Notes: generated by a model not told the origin, from the sequence alone. A DNA stretch of 64,000 bases from Plantago ovata (GCA_028274465.1 CM051456.1:120668880-120732879); one strand, 5' to 3'. Numbered from the stretch's first letter, positions 25,426-37,690 are shown. Numbers and translations are program-made.

Positions 25426-28400
25426 ATGCAGAAAATGATAGGTGCTGAGTCTGGCTCTCTCCACCAAAGCGAGAGCCTGGATATAAGCGTGGATCAACAG
25501 CAACTCTGGGAAACCCTCAATCTGTAAGTTTTGACTGATCCGCAAGTAGATTCCTTTAACGTTCTGCTCTGTTTAATGAACTATTACTTCTGTTCCCACT
25601 TTATATCTATGAAAGCTATTCACTCTTGATTTTAGTTATACGGAGTAACATGTATTGTGCATAACTTTAGTCCTATTTATATCTTATTAAAGTTTGCCCT
25701 GTTAAGGTTTGTGACTGTCAACTTCGTGCATGCGTTTCCTTTATTTCTCATTTATATGGACTTTCAGGTAGATAACTATGAAAACCCTTCCAAGATTTTA
25801 AGCGTCGCTTCTAACTAGCCGGTGGAGTGAAACTGATGCTTTAGTATTTCCAGTGTCACGTATAGGTTTCTCTTAATTCCGCTCTAGCTAAAGAGTAGTC
25901 TTTTCAAACAAGATGTTTGATTTCTTGTTTCAGTTGGGAGCATATTGATGAGTTCATTTCATTCATAATTATGACCTTTACTTTCAAGCATTCATTACTC
26001 ATGAGATTTGTTGGAAGTGTCGTTAAAGGGGGTGACATACGCCAAGAATGGACCGCCGTTCTTGTTTTTTCTACTACTAAGCTCCTAGCAAGCACTCTAA
26101 ACAAAAGCTTATAAACATAGCATTACGGGGAATATTGTCATGGGGATCTGGGCTAGGCCTTTTGTTGTGCTGCTACCATTTTATCTGATGCATATGCCAG
26201 TAAACTTCTTTTGGGCTGATGTGATAGATCATAGCAGTGGGCTTATTATCACCAGTTAAATGACACAAGGACTTGGAGTCTTGGACCACATGTTAACATT
26301 GAAGAGTAGCTTGGCATTTTCATTTCATCATATAGAAAGCTGTAACACGCTGTATAACTACTAGTTTCAAGTTCTGACTAAGGATTTGGAACACATATAT
26401 TGGCGTGTAAATGTTGATGATTAGAAAGGGGACCTTTCTATATCATGTCTTTTGATGTTTACTCATATTGCGCAAGAAGTGGTTTTGCCTCAGCAGAATC
26501 ATGAACTGCTCTGGTGGCTTTTCTTTTTTCCCATGGGCAACCTTAGTTTTGGAAGAGAAGATTCTGGGTTGTCTAGGTATTGTTCATCTGTTTCTGCTCG
26601 TATCTATGCGTTTTGCTGTTTTTGTATCATGGACTTTTTTCGGTCTTTGTTTGGGCCTTTGCAGCTGCGAAATGCTGGTCTTTTGAGACTGTTATAAATA
26701 CATTAGGTCCTCTGTGACCATTAAGATTTGCAGTTTTCGGTGTATATTGATGTATGCATATCAGTAACAAGCTAACACAGTATGTATAGAATGTAACCAG
26801 ACACACCTTCATTACTAAATTAAGACATCACCAGTACAGGACATTACAACACTTGGTGACAAATATTAACACATTGACCATTAGGTGATTTAAGTATCAA
26901 TCTATTACAGTGATATCTTTTTCCTTGCAATATATGACCCAGGTTGTGGCGAGGTTTTATCTGCAAAGACTCTTTCGACCTCAGGTAATTTGGTAGTGAT
27001 GGAAACTACATGTACCTTGATCTTCCTTCAAACATGGTTACTATCTCTCTCTTCTCTTGCTCTCTGTCAGACACACGCTAGTAGGCACGTGCACTGATAG
27101 TATCTCCATTCCATTTTCATTATAGATACACAATTGAGAAATTATCTACAGAGAACACTCAAAAGTGGACACAAATATGCAGCCCATATTGCTGGTTTAA
27201 TTATTGGTAAACTGCTTGTGAAAATAAAATTTCCAGATTATGTACTTCAACTCGACCACTTATCATTATGCTGAAATTGGTTTCCCGAAGGAATTGGTAT
27301 GAGCATAATTTGTCAGACATCTCATGTTGATATATCATGTCATCCAACTGAATCTCAGGATCTGTCTTCTTTTCTATGTCAATTCAGCTGGTTTATATTT
27401 GTAGTTATTTTTAACTTGATGTATGACGTTTCAGATCGGTCGTTCTTGATGGGTTGGTTACTTGGTTTGGTGTTTAAACTTTTAAGGGAGACATTTAAAA
27501 AATCTCAGATCAACTTGCTGTCGGTTGTCAACTGGCTTTCTAGGAAGCCTGACGACTTGTAGCGGGTGGAATCAAAAGATTATTGAACTTTGTGTTAGAG
27601 GCCAATGGGTGTTTGATGTTCTCGTTTTTATTATAGGTAAAACATAATGCATCAGAATTTAGATAGATGTAGACTTTGTTTGTGCTTGTTGCTATTGAAA
27701 TATTGTATCCTCTCTTGTCTTTTTCTTTTTCCTCTTAACTTTTTTTTTTTTTTTTAATTAAACAGGCTTGTTACTCGCTTCAAAGTCCATACAGTTTGGG
27801 ATTCTGACAGCCAAAGGATTCAACCTGTTTCTTGAAAGATCTAATATAGGATCCAACTTTTGCTGTCCTAGTTGTGTTCGAGCTTGTATCTCCAGGAAGA
27901 ATCATCGTCTCCCAATGTTTATGATGATGCTTTTTCTAGTACTAGGCATTCTCTGGGCTACATTTATCGGTTTGGAGACTAAAAAATTCAAAACTGGTAG
28001 AAGAGAGGCTGAGCTGTACTTAGCTCTGCTGGTTGGACCGTTTGGTGTCTGGCTCAGGTGGTACTTAGCTTGTTTCAATGGGCGTGGCTTAGGTAAGGAC
28101 AAGAAGCTAAAATGGATTCCTTTTGGGACTCTTGCTGCCAATGTTCTTGCAGCTTGTGTAATGGCTGCACTTGCATTCTGAAGAAATCGGTAAGGATAAA
28201 TTAGAATCTTTATTCTTTGAGAGTTTTCTTTTCATGAACCTTTGTTCTTTAATGTTAGTCGGTTATTTTATCAATCAGGTGAACACCAGGACCTGTGATA
28301 CTGTCGCGAATGGAATCCAGTTAGGCCTTCTTGGCTGTCTGAGTACAGTGTCAACCTTCATGGCTGAGCTTCATGCAACGGAAATAAGCAAGCGTTGCAA

Positions 28401-28501
28401 GGAGAGCATATGCGTATGCAGCAATTACATTTCTCATCTCATTTGTCTTGGGAACTCTCATATACTCTGTGCCCTTCTGGGTCAGGGGATACAAAATGTA
28501 A
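25426..28501 (+). pseudogene. FEX: Broken copy of the CrcB/FEX fluoride exporter
   Basis: FEX proteins are two-domain membrane channels that expel fluoride. Exon-like blocks lie in order with splice borders: 25426-25523 (Ser-rich N-terminal region ending DISVDQQQLWETLNL), 26943-27036 (ARFYLQRLF and YLDLPSNM), 27435-27636 (SFLMGWLLGLVFK, STGFLGSLTTCSGWNQK), 27766-28189 (GPFGVWLRWYLACFNGRGLG, WIPFGTLAANVLAACVMAAL), and 28279-28501 (NTRTCDTV, GLLGCLSTVSTFMAELHA, YSVPFWVRGYKM, stop). Reading phase is lost at several points: two stops after the LF block, shifts around the STGFLGSLTT block, one base short before LKK at the end of the fourth block, and a shift before RAYAYA. Both fluoride-channel halves are represented, so this was once a full gene. 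Neighbouring genes read cleanly, so gross sequencing error is unlikely. Confidence 0.8.
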
Positions 28502-29110
28502 CAAGTCATGTAATAAGCATTCCGTCGTTAGTTTCATATGGCACACATATTGGCATATTCGATCAGGCTGTGTACGTTAACCATTTTTGCAATTCCTGGA
28601 AAGGAAGGAGAAGATTATGATCTCAGTTTCTCTAGAAAAGAAAATCTGAACCAATTGTAAATGAAGCAACATAGCTCGTAGGATAGACAGTAACAATTGT
28701 ACATACAACTAATTGTTTATCTATTCAGCAATGATATTTATTTATGTCCATTGCATACTGAGTTTTGTTCAATATCTTTACCATTTTACTTTTTACTTTG
28801 TTGGTTTTCAGTTGTTATGAAAGCAGAAACAAAAGAGTCAAGTGACTAAATTGCAGGCATACAGTAAAATAAGACCATAGTTTATTGCAGGCATACAGTA
28901 AAATAAGACCATAGTTTATTGCAGGCATACAGTAACTTGTGACAGTAAAGGGTAGATCCATCCAGTTTGATCAGTTCATCACTGAGGAAGCTTATTAAGC
29001 TTAAAGTAAACATAGTCCTTGTACTACTTAGTCTTGTACTCTGTTAAGGTTTCATCACTTATGTTGAACATGTCTATGAATAAGTTAAAATGTTGTGGAT
29101 TAGAATCATG
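28502..29110. other. Spacer with a 34-bp repeat
   Basis: The only structure seen is a 34-bp unit starting TTGCAGGCATACAGTAAAAT at 28851, 28885 and 28919 (the last is partial). No gene is recognised. Confidence 0.7.
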
Positions 29111-29114
29111 AATC

Positions 29115-29559
29115 ATCCACATCACTTGAGAAATTAGTGGAATACCTATAATCAGATGGATTTTTCGGCCAAAACCGATCATCAATGGCAGAAGGGGGCC
29201 ATATCTTGTTGAACAAGTGATCAATCCAACCTTTCTTCCCTTGTGGATCCTTCTGCAGCTTAGTTCCCTACCCTTCGCTCTTGCTATTTGGATCCTTGGC
29301 ATGCTTCTCTCTCTTCTAGCGGGAGGTCGAAAAACTGTCTTCCAACTCTTTGAAATTTCTCAGTAACCTCAACTGGTATGCCATGGTTTACAATTTGGAA
29401 GAATCCCCATTCACAACTTGCATCATACACAGCGGATTGAACCTGTTTATCGTCCAGCCCAAAATGCAAGACTGGAATTTGTGGCGCCTGCCCCTTGAAC
29501 GTTGTGAATCGGGGCTGTTCGTCCTCTGTCCGGATGGATTCCTGTGGTACACTAACCAT
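29115..29559 (-). pseudogene. 2-oxoglutarate-dependent dioxygenase fragment (flavonol-synthase-like)
   Basis: The N-terminal part of a DOXC-type dioxygenase starts at the ATG at 29559: MVSVPQESIRT, then QAPQIPVLHFGLDD and CEWGFFQIVNHGIP, the hallmark DIOX_N motif. After a frame change near 29290 the homology continues as [20 protein letters not shown], then [19 protein letters not shown], and stops. An in-frame stop separates these parts. The iron-binding HxD..H and the RxS domain are absent, so this is a truncated pseudogene. Confidence 0.82.
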
Positions 29560-30050
29560 TTCTGTTTGTTTAGAACAATTTATGGAAACCTCCCTAATGA
29601 TTTCATAAAATGTGATTTATTTGGTCAAGATATATAGTGTGTTTGACTTGCTAAATTTATGCATTCTGTTTGTGAAACAGAAGAAACAGAAATAACCACT
29701 TACTGAACTATCCATCACATGTTACCTAGGCAATGAAAGCAATGGCCAAGAGAAAAGGAAACAACTTTATTTAACATATTTCTTCCAAAATGAACTCACA
29801 TACAAGTATACAACACAGCCTAAGGATCTGATTCACACAACAGATCATTAAGCGAGACTGAACAAAACAAGGATACGTAATTGAGCGTTTCTGATAATGA
29901 GGATCCTCCATGCTCAATACAAACAACAATGTGACATGGTTTACCCAAACAACTAGTGGATCTACAAGTGTCCTGTACATTCGGCCTCATTCTAGAATCG
30001 ACACGTTCTAGTATGTTAGTGCACACGTGGCCATTCATCAGCAATGCGAG
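29560..30050. other. Intergenic, no gene
   Basis: AT-rich spacer between the dioxygenase fragment and the 3' end of the first receptor kinase. It includes the likely 3' UTR of that kinase. Confidence 0.5.
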
Positions 30051-32643
30051 CTATCTTAGTCCGGATACTTGCTGAGATAAGATATAAGAAGAAAATGCAT
30101 CAGAAGCACTTCTAGTGCAAACATGAGAAGCATTTGCATCTGGAAATAGCATAATATTATCAAATTCTCCTTCACCTTCAATTATAGGAGCTTCCGTGAA
30201 CCTACGCCCATAATAACGCAAAAAGTTCAATGATTCGAGTCGAGGAACCACTACAGGTACAGTCCCCTCCAGCATCCCCACGATGCTTACCATGGTTGGC
30301 CTAAGTCCTGGTTCCTCCTGCACACAAGCATAATGCTATGCGTACCATTCTCTCAACATCTTCTCTATTCACTCTATCCTTCAATCTTCCATCCACAAGT
30401 TCCAAATACTTCCCTTGCTCATGCATTTCTAGTGCATATAACGGGAAGTAGTTGATCTCCTGAACCGATGGAATTGTCGAGCTACTATCTGCATGAATAG
30501 CATTTGTCTGTGACACACAATTTTTCCTCCCACTTACAATTTCCAGCAACACCATTCCGAAGCTATAAACATCGGTTTTCTCAGAAACAGCAGAGCTCGT
30601 AAGCCATTCAGGAGCGAGATACCCCCGTGTCCCTCTCATGGTCGTGATATGACTGGACTGTTCACGCGTCAGGAGTTTCGAGAGCCCAAAGTCGGATATC
30701 TTTGCCTGGAAATGATCCTGCAGAAGAATGTTCTCTGGCTTTATATCACAGTGAATAATCTTTTGGTCACACCCAGTGTGCAAATATGCAAGCCCACGAG
30801 CCGATCCAAGTGCTATTTCGACCCTCTCTTGCCATTCCAAAACTGGCCCCTGCCCCTTTCGAAAGAGAGTTTTATCAAGCGATCCACCGTTCATGTACTC
30901 ATAAACCAGCAGCAATTGACCCCCTTCAGCGCAGAAGCCTTTTAACTTCACCAAGTTTATGTGATGGATGCTTCCAATAACAGCAATCTCAGTGCAAAAA
31001 TCCTTTCTACCTCGGACGCCCAGATTGTTGATCTTTTTCACAGCAACAAGGGAGTTATCAGGGAGTGTACCTTTGTATACTGTACCAAATCCACCTGCTC
31101 CAATCTTAGTATCGAAATTATTAGTCGCTGATTCGAGCTCTGTGTAGTTGAATCTTAAGGGCAATCCGGGGATTGAAAAAACGCCAGAAAACCGAAAGTT
31201 AGACTTTAACTTTCGGATGTTTGAGAGATGAAACTTATTGCGCAAGGCAATTCCAATTACAAGAACAAGGAGGATGCCACTCAATGGTAATAGAACCACA
31301 GCAACAATTGGAAAGCCCACTGGATCAATCTTAATATCACCAGAATCATCCGGTGAGGCTCTAAGAACAGCTTTAACAAATCCAAGTTGATTACTGCTTC
31401 TAGTTGTTTGCATGACTGATCCAAGCTCATTCTCAATCATGTAACAAGAACCAGAGGAGTTACTATCATAGAAAATCCCAAAGCAACTGCAATCATTAGT
31501 GCAAAGATCTTGACAGGATGATAAATTTACACTGTAATGGGCAGGTTTCATGAAGTCAATTGCAAAGTAGTTCACTGAATGGCCTAGTTCCAAGTAAGAA
31601 ATATTTAATGAATTCACCTGGCTGCCGTTTGTGGTGGAGTTGCAAGAACCAGCAAACAACTGAGAATGATCTGAAGGAACACAACTGTTAATGGAAACCG
31701 TATCGAATCCCAACGGGCAGGAGCACACTGGATTATTTAAAGAATTCTCTAAAGAATCAGCAGCTACACATAGCCCAACTTTTCCACAAATATATGGGAT
31801 TCGGCATTCGTCAACAGGCATAACGAAATCATCCATCCTGCTGGTTCCAGAGAAGCTAGTAATGACAAACTGACCCGATCCATCCACCTTGGCTGTTCGA
31901 AACTCGGAAGGAGGCAAGCTTACTTGAATTACAACCGTCGATCCATTCTGTCCGAAAAGATATAGGCCGGTTTGGTTAATCTGCAAATAATCCACTGCAA
32001 AATTTGAGTTCGCGTTAGCCATAGTCGCCATAGAGAGTTCCCAATATGGTAATCCCTGCCACTGCAAAACAGCATCCGATCCGCTTAGCAAGAACCCATA
32101 ATCACCTCTGGAGAGATCACCACCGGAGACTGCACCAAAGAGCGTCACTCCAACAGGCAATTGCTGTCCAATCACAATCGTATCAGTGGGGTAACGGAAG
32201 CTCTCCCACAGAGTTGAATTGGATTGATCAAGCAAGACGAGATTCCCAGACTCTGTGAGGTGTAGCGCAGACACTACTGAGGGCAATGGTGGAGTAGACC
32301 ATGCTGAAGTCCCATCTTCCTGAGCAACACTCATACCCTCCGTAGTCAAACTCATGAAACCTGCCAATGGGACAGGCGAATCCCTGTTAGCAGACCATAT
32401 AACGGTGTTGGATGCGGAGTGGAGAACGCACAAGTAGAATCGAACTTGTTGGGCGTGTGGATTGAACATGGCTGCTTTAAATGTGCCGTTACGAGAGAAC
32501 AAGAAGCTCCCATAAGTATCTATGTGTTTGAAATGGGAAGCTGTGAAATTCGGGTATGCGAATTCCGTGAAATGAATCCCTGATGAAAGAACTAAAAAGG
32601 AGAAAAATTGATTGAGCAACAGCAGCAACATGGTATAAGACAT
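30051..32643 (-). pseudogene. S-domain receptor-like kinase, copy 1, frameshifted in the kinase domain
   Basis: Single-exon G-type lectin receptor kinase of the At5g35370 type. From ATG 32643 the open frame runs 780 codons: signal peptide (LLLLLNQFFSFLVLSSG), B-lectin domain, Cys-rich EGF-like region (ECRIPYICGKVGLC), PAN/apple domain (CQDLCTNDCSCFG), a membrane segment (VAVVLLPLSGILLVLVIGIA), then kinase with GAGGFG, VAVKK, HCDIKPEN and DFG. Against copy 2 there is one extra base near 30330, after MVRIALC, so the frame ends in LCAGGTRT at about 30301. The original continuation (EEPGLRPTMVSIVGM ... SGLR, stop at 30051) is still open in the next frame. The predicted product loses the last kinase helices with the conserved Arg of subdomain XI. 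The break looks recent, since the rest is intact. Confidence 0.88.
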
Positions 32644-33973
32644 GTGGAAAGAAAATCAGGAGAGTGTGCATGTATCTGGAAAAGGAGGAACTGTTTCTAA
32701 AACATGGAACCCTACGTTCATGTGTTTGTCCACTTATTAATTGAGCGTGCAGCATCATTATATTGTTTGAGTTGACTAATAAAACATCACCACCCTTGCC
32801 ATTTTCATTTTGTTATCCAACAATTCGTCTCTTTCAATCAAAACTGAAATGAAAATGATTGGTGAGGAGGTTCATGAATTTCCGTGAGGTATATATGTAT
32901 ATGCATAAAAAAAGGCATTGATCACTAAGATTTAAGATAGATAAACCCTGAACAATGTGGAGCACGCAATTCAATCAATTCATCAGTATTATTGAAGTAA
33001 AAGTATTTTTTTTTTTTTGGTCACAGCGTTTACTTTTGAAGAATAATTATACATGTCAAAGCTTAAATTCCATTGACAAATTAAACTGAAGTATCGAACA
33101 AGGAATATGCTACGATTCTGTCACTGACTCATATCGATCCCTAGCTAGCATATTCCTTGTTTGAAATCGAAATGCACAGTCATCATATCGCGTCCAAATG
33201 GAGAGAGAGCTCATTTTGGTCTTCTTCTTTGTTCATGTTCTTGCAGATTATAGCGATTAGCGAGTGATCATAATAATTCTGATGATTTACTCGTCCTTAA
33301 TGGGCCAGTCCATAATGGACCGATTCTCATACGCCCATCTCACTGCTCCTCTTGTGGTGGAAACCTAGACGGACCTGGTTTAAGAAAACAAAAAAACAGA
33401 AAAAGGGATCGATCGTAGGCCACATCTATAATGGGCGGTTTCAAGGGAGGATCTAGGAGCGGACCCGGCCTCACCTAAAATTTCAAAACAAAAATTTCAT
33501 AGGTAATATTATCGTTTTTTTTCTTCAGAATTTGCTCACTCCGAACTACCCTTACATATATATGTATAATTTAGATGAAGCTTTTGTGTTTTTTACTTTT
33601 TTTAGACATTTATTTATTTAATTAATTGCATTTTTCTTGTCATCTTTGGCTTCCATGTTAATCAACTGGTAACATGTTTTGCGTAACAATTGTTAGTGAT
33701 TTGTTGTGTACGTAACTTATCTTTTACCTTAGTTTCCCATCCTCATTTTATATCATCACCAAAGCAAGAGGTCCTTGACCTTAAGGTGCACATACTACTA
33801 CTGCATTTATTTGCAGGTTTCTCTATCTGTATCTCTACTCTACCTTTTGGATTAAGGCATATTTACAATTGATGGCTCAACGCATTGATGTGAGTTGAAT
33901 CATCCTCTATTCGTAGCCCTTTTTGGTTATGTACTTTTGAGACTAGGCACTCGGGATAAATCATATCATATCA
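32644..33973. other. Upstream region of receptor kinase copy 1
   Basis: Parts of the first 600 bp resemble the region upstream of copy 2 (ATTCCATTGACAAA here, ATTCCATTGGCAAA at about 41540; CCAAATGGAG..AGCTCATTT in both). The tandem duplication therefore included promoter sequence. The rest is AT-rich with no gene. Confidence 0.6.
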
Positions 33974-34749
33974 TCTATATAATATATAAAAGCAGAGTTC
34001 ACATTTTAAAAATATCAACCAATCAGAATGCTCAATTCAAGTTCATGCTGACGTGTCAATTTCTCATTTAATTGGAATAAATTTATTTTAAAATTCACTT
34101 GGAAAACATTGACTAAAAATAGAATAAAATTAAAATTCAACTAAGCATATGCCAAAAAATAATTAAATTAACTCAAAATATAATCTCCTAAGCGTATTCC
34201 TGAAAATAAACGTGGTGAAAATATAATCTCCCCAAATTCAATTAACACTAGAATTTCTATCTTATAATCAAAATTTTGATTCCTCTGTCGAAAATTTCAT
34301 GTATACATTAAAAAATAAAAAAATGACAGAAAAAGAAGGTATAATATTTTAATTACTTTGTATTTATGTCACTACTCATGAATTTATTCAACAATAATTT
34401 AGAATAATAGATATATTTGCCATGTGTATTACACAAAAAATTATAATAACACTCATATTTGGTGATACTATTTTGAATATGTCTATCAATGAAAATGAAA
34501 GAAAATATTATTATGTATTTTATTTGATATTTATTTAGCGTTTAGGTAATTTAGAATGAAAGATATGTTTGATATGTATATTCCGCAATAAATAAGAACT
34601 ACAATAACATTCGAATCAATGATGGTACTATCATATAAACTTTTTATCCATAAAAATTATTTTAGAAAATAGTTATTTATTTATTATTTAATACTACCAC
34701 CGTCCCTGTATAAGTTTATCATTTGTTTTGTATAGGGTAAAACTCATTT

Positions 34750-35210
34750 CAGTTATTCCGGAGTGCCCTTGCCCAAATTAGGTAGTCTAGAGTGCGCCAT
34801 GTTCAATTTAACACACTGACCAATTTAGATACTTCATTGCAAGTTTTTAACACACTGACCAATTTTGGTACTTTTCCAATTTAACGTAAAAAATGTGAAC
34901 AATACAAGCGTGTGATAGTCACTCACTTGAGGAACCAAAATTCTCAAGACAATAGGAAAATTGGCATGTCTTATACAATGCATTAAAATCCCAGTTTGGT
35001 ACTCCAAAGTACCAAAAGTGTATATAGCACCCGTCCATTTTTCATTTTTTTTTTTTTTTTGCAATTTTTTAATTCTTATTTTATTCGCTATTTTCGATAT
35101 GTCGGATGTGTTACCATGCTTGAATTATTCAAATTGAAAAAGTATCAAAATTGGCAACGTGTTACAATAAAGTAAATAAATTGGACACGGGCGCTCTCTG
35201 GATTACCAAA
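34750..35210. mobile_element. Fold-back/MITE-like element nested in the Helitron
   Basis: The left flank TTATTCCGGAGTGCCCTTGCC and the complement of the right flank (TAAATTGGACACGGGCGCTC...GGATTACC) are imperfect inverted repeats. The inner arms CCAATTTTGGTACTTTTCC and AAAGTATCAAAATTGG continue the symmetry. Confidence 0.55.
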
Positions 35211-35445
35211 AATAGATTTATTCGAATATTACGAGTGGAAGCATGAGATGTTGATTATTGATTGGAAGATAGAAAGTTGAAAATAAAGAGAGAAAGATGA
35301 AACTAGAGAGAGGGAAATGAGAGGAAAAAAGCGAGAGGTCTCTCAAAATGTGAACAGTACCTGGTGCCTCTTTAATTGAAACCCAAATGTGAGGTCAATT
35401 ATAGACGTCGAGAGGCCTCTATAGTCCAAATCCAAATATGTTGTA

Positions 35446-36800
35446 GGAGTTTTGTTGAAAGACTATTAACTCCAATATATGAACGCATTTGAGAAAAATA
35501 GAGTGAAGGTGATATAGAATCTATGGAAAGTTCATGGTCACGGGGCAAATGAAAGACATTCATGTGGATGACAATATACCCAGTCTTAATATGCCGATAT
35601 AATTTATAATAGTGGATGGGTTTGATTGTGTTCCATAATAATTAAACTAATAATTGCATTTGATGGGACTACCATGTAGCCTATCTATTCATATAAGTGT
35701 ATACTGGCTTTATCCTATTTTGAAATTCAAGAGACTAAGAGGTTTTGATGAATGAAAATTGAAATCCAATATTGGAACACATTTGATGAAAATAGGGTGA
35801 ACGTGATATGGGATCTATGGCAAGTTCATGATCACGGGGGAAATGAAAGACATTCATGTGGATGACATTACACTCAGTCTTAATTATGCTGAAACACCGG
35901 ATGTGTTCGAATGGTGTACTCATGTGATAATTTACAATAACAATCACAATAGATGGGACTACCATGTAGGCTTCTATCTATAATAAGTGTATTCTTACTT
36001 ATCCTATTTTGAAGTTCAACATAATATTAGAGGTTTTGTTGAATGACTATTGAACTCCAATATTGGAACCCATTTAATTTGAGGAAAAAACAGAGCGAAG
36101 GTGATATAGGATCCATGACAAATTCATGGTCACGGGGAAAATGAAAGACATTCATGTGGATGACATTATACTTAGTCTTAATTATGCTGAAATAATTTAT
36201 AATAGTGGATGAGTTTCATTGTGTTCCATAACAATTAAAATAATAATTGCATTTGATAGGACTACCATGTAGGCTATCTATCCATAATAAGTGTATACTG
36301 GCTTTATCCTATTTTGAAATTCAAAAGATTAAGGGTGTTCCTGAATGAGAACTGAAATCCAATATTGGAACGCATTTGAGGGAAATAGGGTGAACGTGAT
36401 ATGGGATCTATGGCAAGTTCATGATCACGGGGCAAATGAAAGACATTCATGTGGATGACTTTATACTCGGTCTTAATTATGCTGAAACAGTAGATGTGTT
36501 CGATTGGTGTACTCATGTGATAATTAACAATAACAATCACAATAGATGAGACTACTCTATATGCTCTCTATCTATAATAAGTGTATTCTTGCTTATTCTA
36601 TTTTGAAGTTCAACATATTAGGGGTTTTGTTGAATGACTATTGAACTCCAATATTGGAACCCATTTAATTTGAGGAAAATAGAGCGAAGGTGATACATGA
36701 TCCATGATAAGTTCATGGTCACGGGGAAAATAAAAGACGTTCATGTGGATGACATTATACTCAGTCTTAATTATGACACATATGAATATTATGCATGTAC
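35446..36800. repeat. Five-copy tandem repeat of about 290 bp with alternating subtypes
   Basis: Units start near 35446, 35739, 36030, 36331 and 36622 with the word GGTTTTGTTGAATGA or a variant. All contain GTTCATGGTCACGGGG (or ATGATCACGGGG) and GACATTCATGTGGATGACA. Copies 2 and 4 share GAAATCCAATATTGGAAC and TATGGGATCTATGGCAAG. Copies 3 and 5 share GAACTCCAATATTGGAACCC and AATTTGAGG. This suggests amplification of a dimer of about 590 bp. Repeated minus-strand open frames (PRDHELAIDPIS) are a by-product and not a protein family I know. Confidence 0.85.
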
Positions 36801-37267
36801 GTGTTAAGTTTGAAGATGAAAAATACATCATGTTAAGTATTTTGTAAATTCAACATTTTTCCTTTGGTAAAAGTGGAGTATTATATGACCATGTTCATAG
36901 GGCAAAGGAAAGACATTCATATCGAAAATAGCATTGTACCGATGGTTGTTGGAGGTCGATAATAGTACCAATGCCAATGAAAATGATAATGGGGAGATAT
37001 TAAATTGACATATGACATTCTAATTCAATGAAAAAATACATCCTATTAAGTTTTTGGATACTATAAGATGTTCCAGTTAAGAGTTGATGAGTGGTAATGC
37101 TTATGATAAACATAGACCGAGATGGAGAGATAAACAATTGTGTAACAATACACATATGAGCAATATCTTTCTTTATTTGTTATTCCACATAATCAAATTT
37201 ATATAGTAACAAGTGTGCGCACAACTTTTTATGCCCCGTCGAGTACTCGACGGGTTAATTAACTAGT

Positions 37268-37690
37268 ACTATATATAAAACCTCAATCTTCAGGTGCCAT
37301 GTGGATTTTAGTGTGCCACGTGTCATTTTGTGATTTATTTGGATGAAAATTAAAAAAATTCCACATACTATATATAAAACCTCAATCTTCAGGTGCCATG
37401 TGGACCAATCAGATTTGAATGTGCCACGTGTCATTTTGTGATTTATTTGGATGAAAATTAAAAAAATTCCACATACTATATATAAAACCTCAATCTTCAT
37501 GTGCCATGTGGTGGACCAATCAGATTTGAGTGTGCCACGTGTCATTTTGTGATTTATTTGGATGAAAATTAAAAAATTCCAGTTCCTCTTCTCTGAATTC
37601 ATTGAAAGTACTATATATAAAACCTCAATCTTCAGGTGCCATGTGGACCAATTAGATTTGAGTGTGCCACGTAAACCTGCTACGTAAACC
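37268..37690 (+). repeat. Four tandem Helitron 5'-end-like units
   Basis: Units beginning ACTATATATAAAACCTCAAT occur at 37268, 37367, 37475 and 37610 (spacings 99, 108 and 135 bp). Complete units carry CCAATCAGATTTGA and TGCCACGTGTCATT, the same landmarks as the head of the Helitron at 33974. The first unit lacks the CCAATCAG segment and the last is cut short. The first unit begins one base after the CTAG of the upstream Helitron. Confidence 0.75.

Larger units (their letters stand above)
33974..37266 (+). mobile_element. Non-autonomous Helitron, about 3.3 kb
   Basis: The 5' end TCTATATAATATATAAAAGC follows an A and leads into ACCAATCAGA and TGACGTGTCA, a typical plant Helitron head. The 3' end has the perfect 20-nt palindrome CCCGTCGAGTACTCGACGGG at about 37235-37254, then TTAATTAA and CTAG at 37263-37266, followed by the host T. 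No terminal inverted repeats or Rep/helicase frame are present, so it depends on an autonomous partner. It contains a five-copy repeat of about 290 bp and a nested fold-back element. It sits between the two receptor kinase copies and may have inserted after their duplication. An alternative 5' start is the TC at 33971. Confidence 0.8.

Noticed and set aside
35735-36831. Repeated minus-strand open frames sharing PRDHELAIDPIS
   Set aside because: They are by-products of the 290-bp tandem repeat, differ in frame ends, and match no protein family.
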